From assembly GCA_002371135.1 (NCBI GenBank), contig DFGB01000070.1, positions 39,094 through 46,904 of the forward strand: a stretch of DNA of 7,811 nucleotides. Direction: 5' to 3'. The notes below the pieces were generated by a model. The model was given only the letters and a program-made list of their open reading frames with translations. It ran no database searches and was not told the DNA's origin. The position numbers and the translations under genes were made by a program. Positions 1 through 6,480 of this stretch are shown here, piece after piece; the first letter of the stretch is position 1, and each line of letters begins with the position of its first letter. Source of the DNA: Verrucomicrobia bacterium UBA3761. Its GTDB lineage: Bacteria > Verrucomicrobiota > Kiritimatiellia > RFP12 > UBA1067.

Positions 1-33
1 AAATCGTAAATCGAAAAATCGTAAATCGAAAAA
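1..33. repeat. AT-rich CGATTT-type tandem repeat fragment
   Basis: The 16-base unit AAATCGTAAATCGAAA occurs twice in tandem, and the array continues to the left edge of the window. On the minus strand it reads as repeats of CGATTTA and CGATTTT, the same words that make up the array at 3759-3800. It starts four bases beyond the stop of the glycoside hydrolase gene. It is therefore probably the border of a further copy of the composite intergenic element seen twice elsewhere in the window. No hairpin core is visible because the sequence ends here. Confidence 0.7.
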
Positions 34-37
34 CCGC

Positions 38-3000
38 CTATTCCCTGCTTGCAGCCGCAACGCAGACGCGGCGCAAGCGTGCGCCGGTTTCGGACGGGCG
101 AAACGGCGGCTGAATGTAGATGAGCGGCGAGTCGCTCCAGGGCAGCACCTTCACCGTGATCCTTCCCGCCGGGATGCGCCACAGTGCGCACCTGAGAGGA
201 AGGCCCTTGTAGAAATCGTCCGCGACCGGGACGCCGTCCACATAGACCCTCGCGACGTCGCCGAGGTAGTCCGCTTCGAGGATGCAATCCTTGCGCTCGA
301 GATTCCCGGGCAGCGCGACTTCCCATTCGGCCGCGTTCTCCCAGTCCGCCTCTGACGGCTGTTCGGCGATGTTCCTCCGTCCCGTCTTGATTTCCCGCGC
401 AGACCCGGCCTCTTTCACGAGCCTGAACTCTACATCCGTGCGGGGCTTGGGCGCGGGAGGCCGCGGAAAGTCGACGATCCTGACGTCGAATGGCGAGCCC
501 TCGAACTCCACCTTCGGGTCGAGGCCGGGGATTTTCATCATGACGAGCGTATCACCGTCCCATTCGACCGGCTGGAGGGTGGCGGACTTTATCGTTCCGA
601 GGCGCGTCTTCCAATTCTGCGGCACGATGTACGGGACGCAGTTCGTGGCGTAGTGGCGCATGTAGTCCGAGTGGAAGAGGAACGGTCCGCGGCGGGCGTT
701 GTGCCCATCCATCACTTCGACATCCGCGAGCGCGAAATCGGCCGCGAAGTTCTTGCAGAATTTATGGAGGGGCTTCAAAAGTCCGTGCGTGAACGTCGTC
801 TCGCCGAATTCAGAGACGGGACCGTAGAACTCGTAGCTGAACGGCGGCAGGTCGTTGTGGTTCGTATACAATGAAGACTGACGTTCGTTGAAGAACACGC
901 CTTCTTGCGGACGATTGGGGTTTGTGCCGCCCGCATACATGTAGTAGCCGAGCATGTTCGAGCCGCAGCCGAGTTTGACGAGCGCCATCGCATACGTATC
1001 CATGGGCTCGACGCGTACGCGATGCGCGTAGGAGGACGGCATGCCGCCGCCGAGTTCGCACGTCAAATACGGGTACTGCGCGGTACGCTTGTCGTCGACG
1101 TCCGACTGCGGCAGTTGTTCCGTCGCGATGTTGGCGGATACGCGAGTATCGGAGAATTTGAAGGCGTTGGCGAACTTGCCCGGGCTCACCTGCGGCCGCC
1201 GCTCCCAGAAGCCGTCCGCGTAATCGCCAAAGAGCGGCAGAATCTGGCCGTACTCCACGGCGCCACGCATCTCCGGCCAGCCGGTGCGCGTGTAGAACGG
1301 CACGTCGAAACCGCATTTGCGGGCGAGGGCCTTGAGCGCCATCATGTAGGGCCACGGTCCGGCGCACTCGTTTTCCAGCTGGACGCCGACGACCGGGCCG
1401 CCGTCCTTCCAAAGGAGGCCCTTCGTCTCTTCGCCCAGACGCCGCCAGAATTTTTCGACGCATCCAAGAAACTCCGGGTCGGTGGAGCGCAGTCTCTTCG
1501 ACGACGCCCCGAGGCGCGCGATCAGCCAGTCGGGGAATCCGCCCTCGACGCATTCGCCGTGGGCCCAAGGGCCTATGCGCAGCACGACGCGCATGCCCTC
1601 GTCCCCGCATATTTTCAAAAACGCGGCCACATCGCGCCGGCCGGAGAAGTCGAACCCGCCCTCCTTCTCTTCGTGGTGCGCCCAGAAGACATACGTCGCG
1701 ACGATGTCGACGCCGCCGTCCTTCATCTTGCGCACGTAGTCGCGCCATTCGTTTTCCGGCACGCGGGAATAGTGCATTTCTCCCATGACGGGTACGACCG
1801 GCTCGCCATCGAAAAGCAGGCATTTCGTCGTGACCGCAATCTCGCGTCCGTCGGGATTCACTCTGCTCCCCTGAGCCTGCGGGATTGGATCCCCGGCCGC
1901 GCTCTCTACGCGTTCATCCGTGCGCGGCGCCTCCATGATGGCGCGGCAGAGCCAGAGGAGAGGCGCCTGGCCGTGCGGGTCGCCATTGACGCGAGGGCGG
2001 CCGAGGTAGTGGCGGCGGTCGTTCTTCCAGCCGGTGCCGGCGCAGACGCCGGCGAGGTTGCCGTATTCATCGAGCCGGGCGACGAGTGCAGCGAAGGCCT
2101 TTTCGACGGCGGCGCGGGCGGATGCCGCCAAAGCGGCGTCTTCGAACAAGCCCGCGTTGAGGCCGGATTGCAGAGCAAATGCGAACATGGCCGAGCCGCT
2201 CGTCTCGTCCCACGATTCGGCGTCGTCGACGATCTGTCCCCAGAGGCCGCTTTCGCGCTGCATGGCGAGGAGAGTCGCCATCATCCTGCGATACCCGGCG
2301 AGTATCGGGGCGCGCTCGGGAGCGCCGGGCGCGAGCCAGGCGAGGTTGAGCGCCATTCCGGCGGCCATCCAGCCATTGCCGCGCCCCCACGCGAATGGCG
2401 CGCCGGGGGCGTGGTTGAAGAGGCCGTCCGCGCGCTGGAGGCGTTCGAGATACAGGCACATCTCGCGCGAGGAGCGTTCGATGTACTTCATCTCGTGCGT
2501 GGCGCGGTAGGCCTGCGTCTGGAGGAGCGTGATCATGTACATGTCGTCGATCCAAAGCCGCGTCTGGGGAGAGTATCCCTTCTCCCACCACGCCATGCGC
2601 TCCTCGAAAGGGATCTTGTCGTACATGCCGTCGCCCCAATCGAGCCCCTCGACTGGCTTCTCCCACTGGCGCTCGGCGTAGCCGAGGCCGAGCGCGAGGG
2701 CGTCGGCATCGCCTGTGAGGATGGCGATTTCGAGCGGGATGGCGCCGACGATGGCGAGGTCGACATGGCGCATATCGTTCATCACGCTTTTGCGCTCGCC
2801 GCGGTATGGGTCGAAAAAGCGCACGAGGCGCTCGACTAGATTCGTATCGCCCGCGAGGCTGGCGCATTCGAGCGCGTTGACCCAAAGCGTCGCGGTGGCG
2901 TAGTGGATGTATGTGCCGCCGCCGTAGGCCTTGCCGCCGCTGTAGCCCTGCGGCTTGTAGAGCGTGGGGTCGGTGGAGAGGAGCAACTCGCCTAGTTTGT

Positions 3001-3088
3001 GCGAAACCCTCGCCGCCTCTTCCTTCAGGCCGGCGGCAGGGGCGGCAATGGCGAGCGCCGCGAAAATCGTGCAGATGAGGTGTTTCAT
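38..3088 (-). CDS. Secreted GH105/GH88 unsaturated glycuronyl hydrolase fused to GH35 beta-galactosidase
   Basis: Two-enzyme fusion of 1016 residues with no frame break. Residues 1-20 form a signal peptide (MKHLIC, hydrophobic core, Ala-rich cleavage region). Residues about 21-385 are an alpha/alpha-barrel of the GH88/GH105 type: WIDDMYM at 179-185 (Asp181/182 are candidate catalytic acids by analogy with YteR), WGRGNGW at 234-240, TSGSAMF at 296-302 and GDPHGQAPLLW at 369-379. This family removes unsaturated uronic acids from lyase-cut rhamnogalacturonan or related glycans. After a linker of about 30 residues, a GH35 domain runs from about 415, with GPWAHGEC at 506-513, VQLENE carrying the probable acid/base Glu574, and TCELGGGM carrying the probable nucleophile Glu678. 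A beta-sandwich fills about 875-1016. An in-frame ATG at 3115 would add nine residues ahead of the signal peptide; the ATG at 3163 overlaps the upstream gene and is unlikely. The gene begins 10-37 bases after the radical SAM stop, so cotranscription is likely. Substrate is inferred, most likely pectic rhamnogalacturonan or arabinogalactan. Confidence 0.9.
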   Translation of the reverse strand: MKHLICTIFAALAIAAPAAGLKEEAARVSHKLGELLLSTDPTLYKPQGYSGGKAYGGGTYIHYATATLWVNALECASLAGDTNLVERLVRFFDPYRGERKSVMNDMRHVDLAIVGAIPLEIAILTGDADALALGLGYAERQWEKPVEGLDWGDGMYDKIPFEERMAWWEKGYSPQTRLWIDDMYMITLLQTQAYRATHEMKYIERSSREMCLYLERLQRADGLFNHAPGAPFAWGRGNGWMAAGMALNLAWLAPGAPERAPILAGYRRMMATLLAMQRESGLWGQIVDDAESWDETSGSAMFAFALQSGLNAGLFEDAALAASARAAVEKAFAALVARLDEYGNLAGVCAGTGWKNDRRHYLGRPRVNGDPHGQAPLLWLCRAIMEAPRTDERVESAAGDPIPQAQGSRVNPDGREIAVTTKCLLFDGEPVVPVMGEMHYSRVPENEWRDYVRKMKDGGVDIVATYVFWAHHEEKEGGFDFSGRRDVAAFLKICGDEGMRVVLRIGPWAHGECVEGGFPDWLIARLGASSKRLRSTDPEFLGCVEKFWRRLGEETKGLLWKDGGPVVGVQLENECAGPWPYMMALKALARKCGFDVPFYTRTGWPEMRGAVEYGQILPLFGDYADGFWERRPQVSPGKFANAFKFSDTRVSANIATEQLPQSDVDDKRTAQYPYLTCELGGGMPSSYAHRVRVEPMDTYAMALVKLGCGSNMLGYYMYAGGTNPNRPQEGVFFNERQSSLYTNHNDLPPFSYEFYGPVSEFGETTFTHGLLKPLHKFCKNFAADFALADVEVMDGHNARRGPFLFHSDYMRHYATNCVPYIVPQNWKTRLGTIKSATLQPVEWDGDTLVMMKIPGLDPKVEFEGSPFDVRIVDFPRPPAPKPRTDVEFRLVKEAGSAREIKTGRRNIAEQPSEADWENAAEWEVALPGNLERKDCILEADYLGDVARVYVDGVPVADDFYKGLPLRCALWRIPAGRITVKVLPWSDSPLIYIQPPFRPSETGARLRRVCVAAASRE

Positions 3089-3125
3089 GACGGGGGCTCT
3101 AGACAATCTAAACATTCCAGGCTTT

Positions 3126-3740
3126 TCACCCTTCGTAAGGCCGAACGCGCAGACGGACGCCAAGCGAATCGCAAAGCGCCCGGGCCCGGGCGATTTTAGC
3201 GTCGTCGGAGACAGGCGGCCCGACGATCGTCATCGCGACGTCGGGGACGAACTCCTTCGCGTCGCGCGCGAATTTGAGCATCGCCGCATGCGATGAAGGA
3301 CCGAACTTCGGCGCGCAGAGTCTGAAATATTCCTCCGGATCGTCGGTGTTGAGCGAGATGGAAAGCGCGTCGACCTTGCCTGCGAAAAGCGGCGCCGTTC
3401 TCTTGCCGTTGATTAAATCGCCAAGGCCGTTCGTGTTGACGCGTATGCGCACGTGCGGATGGCGCTCTTTCATGAACGCGGACGCCGCGAGGAGCGTATC
3501 GAGGCGCTCCGTCGGCTCGCCATAGCCGCAGAAGACGAGCTCGCCGTAGCACGTCCAGTCCCACGTTTCGAGGCTCTCTTCGAGTTCCTCCGGCGTGGGC
3601 TCGCGCTCCAGCCAAAGGTCGGGCGAGCCGAAAACGGTCGCGCCGTTGTTGCGCAGACAGAACGAGCATGCGCACGGGCAGCGGTTCGTTATGTTTGCAT
3701 ATACGGCGTTTTTGACTTGATATGTAATCGTCTGTGACAT
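3126..3740 (-). CDS. Small radical SAM protein, TatD-associated type
   Basis: A 204-residue radical SAM protein. The [4Fe-4S] motif CX3CX2C is formed by Cys21, Cys25 and Cys28 (NRCPCACSFC), with an extra Cys23 between them. It is followed by a LWLEREPT segment, the glycine-rich SAM-binding strand FCGYGEPTERLD, the VNTNGLGDLI strand and DALSISLNTDDPEEY. The short length and these motifs match the family I know as TatD-associated radical SAM proteins, whose function is unknown and whose genes usually accompany a TatD-family nuclease. No TatD gene lies in this window. The protein lacks C-terminal extra cluster domains, so it resembles a minimal core enzyme. The start at 3740 places the N-terminus just ahead of the NAVYANITNRC strand, as is usual for the family. 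Its upstream neighbour is a repeat spacer; downstream is the glycoside hydrolase, probably in the same transcript. Family assignment is confident; substrate is unknown. Confidence 0.88.
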   Translation of the reverse strand: MSQTITYQVKNAVYANITNRCPCACSFCLRNNGATVFGSPDLWLEREPTPEELEESLETWDWTCYGELVFCGYGEPTERLDTLLAASAFMKERHPHVRIRVNTNGLGDLINGKRTAPLFAGKVDALSISLNTDDPEEYFRLCAPKFGPSSHAAMLKFARDAKEFVPDVAMTIVGPPVSDDAKIARARALCDSLGVRLRVRPYEG

Positions 3741-3758
3741 GGGAGAGAAGAGAATTTT

Positions 3759-3807
3759 CGATTTACGATTTACAATTTACGATTTGCGATTTGCGATTTT
3801 TCGATTG
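3759..3807. repeat. Heptad tandem array (CGATTTN)n
   Basis: Six consecutive 7-base units read CGATTTA, CGATTTA, CAATTTA, CGATTTG, CGATTTG and CGATTTT, followed by a degenerate TCGATTG. The array starts just upstream of the radical SAM start codon and leads into the CAAGCC flank of the hairpin element. It forms the outer left part of composite element copy 1. It occupies the 5' leader of the radical SAM gene, where no recognisable promoter is seen. Confidence 0.85.
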
Positions 3808-3967
3808 CTTCAAGCCTCGCTTCAAGCCTTCCTTATTTAACACAGAGGCACGGAGGAACAGAGGAATCCGAGAGAGAATTTTCTATTTTCCGATTTTCGC
3901 TAAAACCTCTGTGTTCCTCTGTTCCTCCGTGCCTCTGTGTTAAAACGAGAGGCTTGAACCAATCGAA
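3807..3967. repeat. Palindromic intergenic element, copy 1 (28-bp perfect stem)
   Basis: The arms at 3837-3864 and 3916-3943 are perfectly complementary over 28 bases (outer end TTAACACAGAGGCACGG). They enclose a 51-base loop that contains GAGAGAATTTTC and CGATTTTCGCTAAAAC. The outer flanks differ: the left side carries GCTTCAAGCC twice (3807-3816 and 3819-3828) and then TTCCTTATT; the right side carries AACGAGAGGCTTGAACCAATCG. Bases 3819-3851 match 6606-6638 inverted over 33 bases, and 3926-3967 match 6481-6522 inverted over 42 bases. The loop, however, matches copy 2 in direct orientation. A strong RNA hairpin would form on either strand. A role in 3' end formation or mRNA stability for the kinase transcript is possible but unproven. 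Confidence 0.93.
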
Positions 3968-4016
3968 AATCTAAAAATCGAAAATAGAAAATAGCAAATT
4001 GGAAATTGGAATTGGC
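3961..4016. repeat. AT-rich outer flank of copy 1
   Basis: This stretch is built from short related words: AATCGAAAATCT, AAAATCG, AAAATAG twice, CAAATTG, GAAATTG and GAATTGG. Spacing is close to seven bases, and the orientation is the complement of the CGATTT array on the other side of the hairpin. The whole spacer is therefore a nested palindrome. The remaining bases, 4017-4039, hold nothing recognisable before the kinase stop codon. Confidence 0.7.
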
Positions 4017-4039
4017 AACATTCCACAAATTCGATTTTG

Positions 4040-4879
4040 TCAAAGCAAATCGGAAAGGACTTCTTCAATGGCCAGGCCGTCTGTGCGCGGGATTTGGAGC
4101 GCTTCGGAGCGTTCGACGGCATGTGCGACGAAACGCGCCGCCTTGGCAACGCTCTCGCCAAACGCCACGCCGTTGATCGCATCGGCGAGAATCACCGATG
4201 AAAACACGTCTCCGGCGCCGCTGCGGTCGCCGCCGATCTTTTCCTCTTCGCATGTGAAGCGGCGTTCGCCCGCGGACGGATCGAGCGCGAAATTGACGAG
4301 TCTGCCGCCGCGCTCCACTCCCGTTATCACGACTTTGGCGTTGTTGGGCGCACTGAGCTTTTCGCAAATCTCCCATATGGCGCCGTCGTCCATCGCGCTG
4401 TCATACTCGACTGCCGCAAGCACGCACGCCTCGGTCAGGTTGGGCGTGAGGATGTCTGCGACGGGGATGAGGCGGCGCATGCCTTCTGCGAGTTCACGGC
4501 TGTAAGTGGAATAAAGCCGGCCGCTGTCGCCCATCACAGGGTCGACGGCGACGATTGGCAGCTTGTCGCCTTTGCGGAACGCTTCAAGGAAGCGAAAGAC
4601 GAAATCGATTTGCTCCTTCGAGCCGAGGAAGCCGGTCTGTATGGCCGAGAAACGCAAATCAAGGCGCTTCCATTCGCGGATGTAGTCGTCCATGTGCGCC
4701 GTATAGTCGGTCCAGGAGAACGACGGGAAACCGGTGTGGTTGGTGAAGATGGCGGTCGGCACGGCGCAGCACTGCACCTTCATCGCAGACAAAATGGGGA
4801 TGGCGACCGCAAGCGAGCATCTGCCAAAGCTCGCAAAGTCGTTTATCACTGCCGCTTTGTGTTGCCTGTTGTGAGACAT
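4040..4879 (-). CDS. pdxY: Pyridoxal/pyridoxamine kinase (PdxY/PdxK type, ribokinase fold)
   Basis: A 279-residue cytoplasmic kinase that phosphorylates the 5'-hydroxyl of pyridoxal or pyridoxamine in the vitamin B6 salvage pathway. Visible family marks are the N-terminal NDFASFGRCSL (13-23), AVPTAIFTNHTG (39-50), the QTGFLGS strand (81-87), the DPVMGDSG nucleotide-region motif (113-120), TPNLTEA (145-151) and the C-terminal GAGDVF anion hole, with probable catalytic Asp224. The length matches PdxY (about 285 residues). The FGRCSL signature is typical of the pyridoxamine-kinase subgroup rather than ThiD hydroxymethylpyrimidine kinases, so ThiD is a less likely alternative. The start at 4879 gives the expected short N-terminus; no Shine-Dalgarno sequence precedes it, only CTTTCTGCATTC. 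The upstream spacer is a 20-nt tandem repeat tract, with the cobalamin-type radical SAM gene about 100 bases upstream. Confidence 0.9.
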   Translation of the reverse strand: MSHNRQHKAAVINDFASFGRCSLAVAIPILSAMKVQCCAVPTAIFTNHTGFPSFSWTDYTAHMDDYIREWKRLDLRFSAIQTGFLGSKEQIDFVFRFLEAFRKGDKLPIVAVDPVMGDSGRLYSTYSRELAEGMRRLIPVADILTPNLTEACVLAAVEYDSAMDDGAIWEICEKLSAPNNAKVVITGVERGGRLVNFALDPSAGERRFTCEEEKIGGDRSGAGDVFSSVILADAINGVAFGESVAKAARFVAHAVERSEALQIPRTDGLAIEEVLSDLL

Positions 4880-4890
4880 GAATGCAGAAA

Positions 4891-4942
4891 GGTAGGAAGT
4901 AGGAGATTTAAGTAGGAAGTAGGAGATTTAAGTAGGAAGTAG
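4891..4942. repeat. 20-nt tandem repeat, 2.6 units
   Basis: The unit AGTAGGAAGTAGGAGATTTA occurs at 4891-4910 (first base G) and 4911-4930, with a partial third unit at 4931-4942. Each unit contains an internal near-duplication, AGTAGGA-AGTAGGA. On the coding strand this lies in the leader of the kinase gene, ending 11 bases from its ATG, and reads as a pyrimidine-rich tract of CTACTTCCT blocks. It is unrelated in sequence to the CACAGAGG hairpins. Confidence 0.92.
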
Positions 4943-4985
4943 AGCGTGCAATCCGCCCGGGCGGCCAATCTCCTACTTCCTACTT
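4910..4985. repeat. Inverted repeat with 19-bp perfect arms over the radical SAM stop codon
   Basis: Bases 4967-4985 are the exact reverse complement of 4910-4928, which belongs to the tandem array. The loop contains a 12-base perfect palindrome CCGCCCGGGCGG at 4953-4964. The right arm includes the TAG stop of the cobalamin-type radical SAM gene (4980-4982), so the last codons of that gene lie at the repeat boundary. No T-tract follows on the minus strand, so a classical intrinsic terminator is not supported, although the RNA could fold into a stable hairpin between the two genes. Confidence 0.85.
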
Positions 4986-6440
4986 GCGCGAAGCGCGGCT
5001 GAAATCGACGATGTGGCCCATCAGCGAACGCATGCCGCGCCAGTAGAAGCGGAAGTCGAAGAGCGTGCGCGTGGAGGCGATGCGGTGCCATAGGGCGCGC
5101 GGCTGGAGGAAGCCGCGGTACACGTCGCGCACGGCGGCCTTGATTTCGTCTTCGCTGGCGCGAGGGGTGCGGACCACCTGGCGGCGCATGTCATACTCGT
5201 CCCAGTCGAGCGTGAGCAGGTCGCCGCTTTCCTTGAGCTGGCGGAAAAGCGGCGTGCCGGGATATGGAATCGTGATGGTGCACTGCAACGTCGAGGCGTG
5301 GCCGCAGGCGAGGAGGCGGCGCGCGAGACGCACGGTGTTGGCAATCTCCTCCGGGCCTTCCCACTGATGGCCGAACATGAACGTGAGATGCACGTCGAGC
5401 CCGGCCTCGGTCGCCCATGCCGCCCCCTTCTCGACATCCTCTACTTTCAGCGCCTTGGCGAATCTATCGAGCGTCGTTTGGTTTGCGGATTCGACGCCAA
5501 AGAGGACGAGGCGGAAGCCCGCCTTGCGCATAAGCTCGTAATCGGCCTTTGCAAGCCGCCCGAAACGCATATTGCAGTCTATCCTGACGCGGCGCGGGAG
5601 CCCCCGGCGTATCATCTCCTCGCAAAACTTCGTCAACCACGGCCCGACGGGGAACGAGCCCGAATCATCCATTATCTCCTTGACGCCGTAGCGCTCTACG
5701 AGATATTCTATTTCATCGACGACATTCCGGGGGCTGCGCGTCCTGTAGCGCGGGTAGAGAGTGGTCCAGCTGCAAAATGTGCATTTGGCATGCCAGCAGT
5801 CGCGACCGGCCATTATGTATGTTCCCGGAGTGCGACGGAAGTTGCCGTTCTTCTCTGCGTATAACCGCCAGTCGACGAGATCGCGGTCGATCCACGGCGC
5901 CGTATCGAGGTCGTGGTTCAGTTCGAACGGGCCGGTGGAACGCACCGTCCCGTCGCCATCGCGATACCATATGCCGGGCTCGAACTTGGATGCGTCGAAA
6001 CGCGACGAGACGAGATTCGCAAGGAGGAAATCCCAGTCGCCGCCTGTGAGAATGTAGTCGACTGGGGAGCGCGCAAAAGATTCTTCGGGGAGCGCAGTGA
6101 CGTGGTCGCCCACAAGGACGAATTTCGCGCCGCTGCGGCCTTGCGCCCTTCCAAGCCACTCCCAGTGGCGTTTTACGACGGGCGTTTTCGTTTCGAGGAC
6201 GACGACTTCGGGGTTGAAACCCCAAAGCCGCCTCTCGAATTCATCCTCGTCGAGTTCGCCCGCGATCGCGTCTAGGAATAAAACCTCATGCCCCGCCTTC
6301 TTCAACATCGTCGCCGCTGTCGCAGGCACGACGGGGAAGATGTAGGTCGGACGCGAGAACCACTGGAACTGGCGGTTCTGCGTGAGCAACGCCACGCCCT
6401 TCTCGCTCTTCAGCGGAGGATACGCAATCGCGACGCGCAT
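4980..6440 (-). CDS. Cobalamin-binding-type radical SAM protein with CX4CX2C motif
   Basis: A 486-residue protein with the layout of class B (B12-dependent) radical SAM enzymes. Residues about 1-150 form a Rossmann-like domain (MRVAIAYPPL, PATAATMLKKAGHEVLFLDA, VLVGDHVTALPEE) that resembles cobalamin-binding domains, but it has no DXHXXG motif, which many of these enzymes also lack. The radical SAM core follows, with Cys215, Cys220 and Cys223 in GRDCWHAKCTFCSW, a CX4CX2C spacing instead of CX3CX2C. Further core strands are IMDDSGSFPVG, RIDCNMRFG, the FGVESAN strand at 314-320, HLTFMFGHQWE and IPYPGTPLF. The C-terminal 60 residues contain aromatic-rich helices. The start at 6440 is chosen because the 18 codons available upstream (to 6494) are simply translated repeat DNA. 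The substrate is unknown; relatives methylate carbon or phosphorus centres or rearrange rings. No partner gene in the window points to a product. Confidence 0.87.
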   Translation of the reverse strand: MRVAIAYPPLKSEKGVALLTQNRQFQWFSRPTYIFPVVPATAATMLKKAGHEVLFLDAIAGELDEDEFERRLWGFNPEVVVLETKTPVVKRHWEWLGRAQGRSGAKFVLVGDHVTALPEESFARSPVDYILTGGDWDFLLANLVSSRFDASKFEPGIWYRDGDGTVRSTGPFELNHDLDTAPWIDRDLVDWRLYAEKNGNFRRTPGTYIMAGRDCWHAKCTFCSWTTLYPRYRTRSPRNVVDEIEYLVERYGVKEIMDDSGSFPVGPWLTKFCEEMIRRGLPRRVRIDCNMRFGRLAKADYELMRKAGFRLVLFGVESANQTTLDRFAKALKVEDVEKGAAWATEAGLDVHLTFMFGHQWEGPEEIANTVRLARRLLACGHASTLQCTITIPYPGTPLFRQLKESGDLLTLDWDEYDMRRQVVRTPRASEDEIKAAVRDVYRGFLQPRALWHRIASTRTLFDFRFYWRGMRSLMGHIVDFSRASRK

Positions 6441-6442
6441 GA

Positions 6443-6480
6443 GGAGATTTCGATTTTTCGACTGTTCGGTTTTTCGATTG
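6443..6480. repeat. AT-rich outer flank of copy 2 (left)
   Basis: Repeated CGATTTTTCGA, CGGTTTTTCGATTG and related words lie between the radical SAM start codon and the hairpin element. They correspond to the CGATTT-rich outer array of copy 1 but are more degenerate. Any promoter for the radical SAM gene would have to lie in or beyond this tract; none is recognisable. Confidence 0.65.

Noticed and set aside
905..2839. 644-residue open frame on the plus strand
   Set aside because: It is fully antisense to the glycoside hydrolase fusion, whose domains and catalytic motifs are intact. Composition is Arg/Ala/His-rich as expected of a GC-rich shadow frame, with no recognisable domain.
3177..3192. 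16-base perfect palindrome CGCCCGGGCCCGGGCG
   Set aside because: It lies inside the radical SAM coding sequence, encoding an Ala-Arg-Ala-Arg run, and is explained by GC-rich codons; there is no terminator T-tract.
3734..3943. Plus-strand open frame of 69 codons over the spacer
   Set aside because: It is translated repeat DNA (YDLQFTICDLRF, NTEARRNRG, LCSSVPLC) and carries no protein signal.
3759..4016. Possible CRISPR array
   Set aside because: The units are seven bases long and contiguous with no unique spacers, and no cas gene is present.
4017..4044. TTGACA on the minus strand at 4039-4044 as a promoter for the small radical SAM gene
   Set aside because: No -10-like hexamer occurs 16-18 bases downstream (the site reads TGTTGC), and the hexamer overlaps the kinase stop codon.
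4953..4964. CCGCCCGGGCGG as an intrinsic terminator
   Set aside because: The palindrome allows only a four-base stem with no following T-run on either strand.
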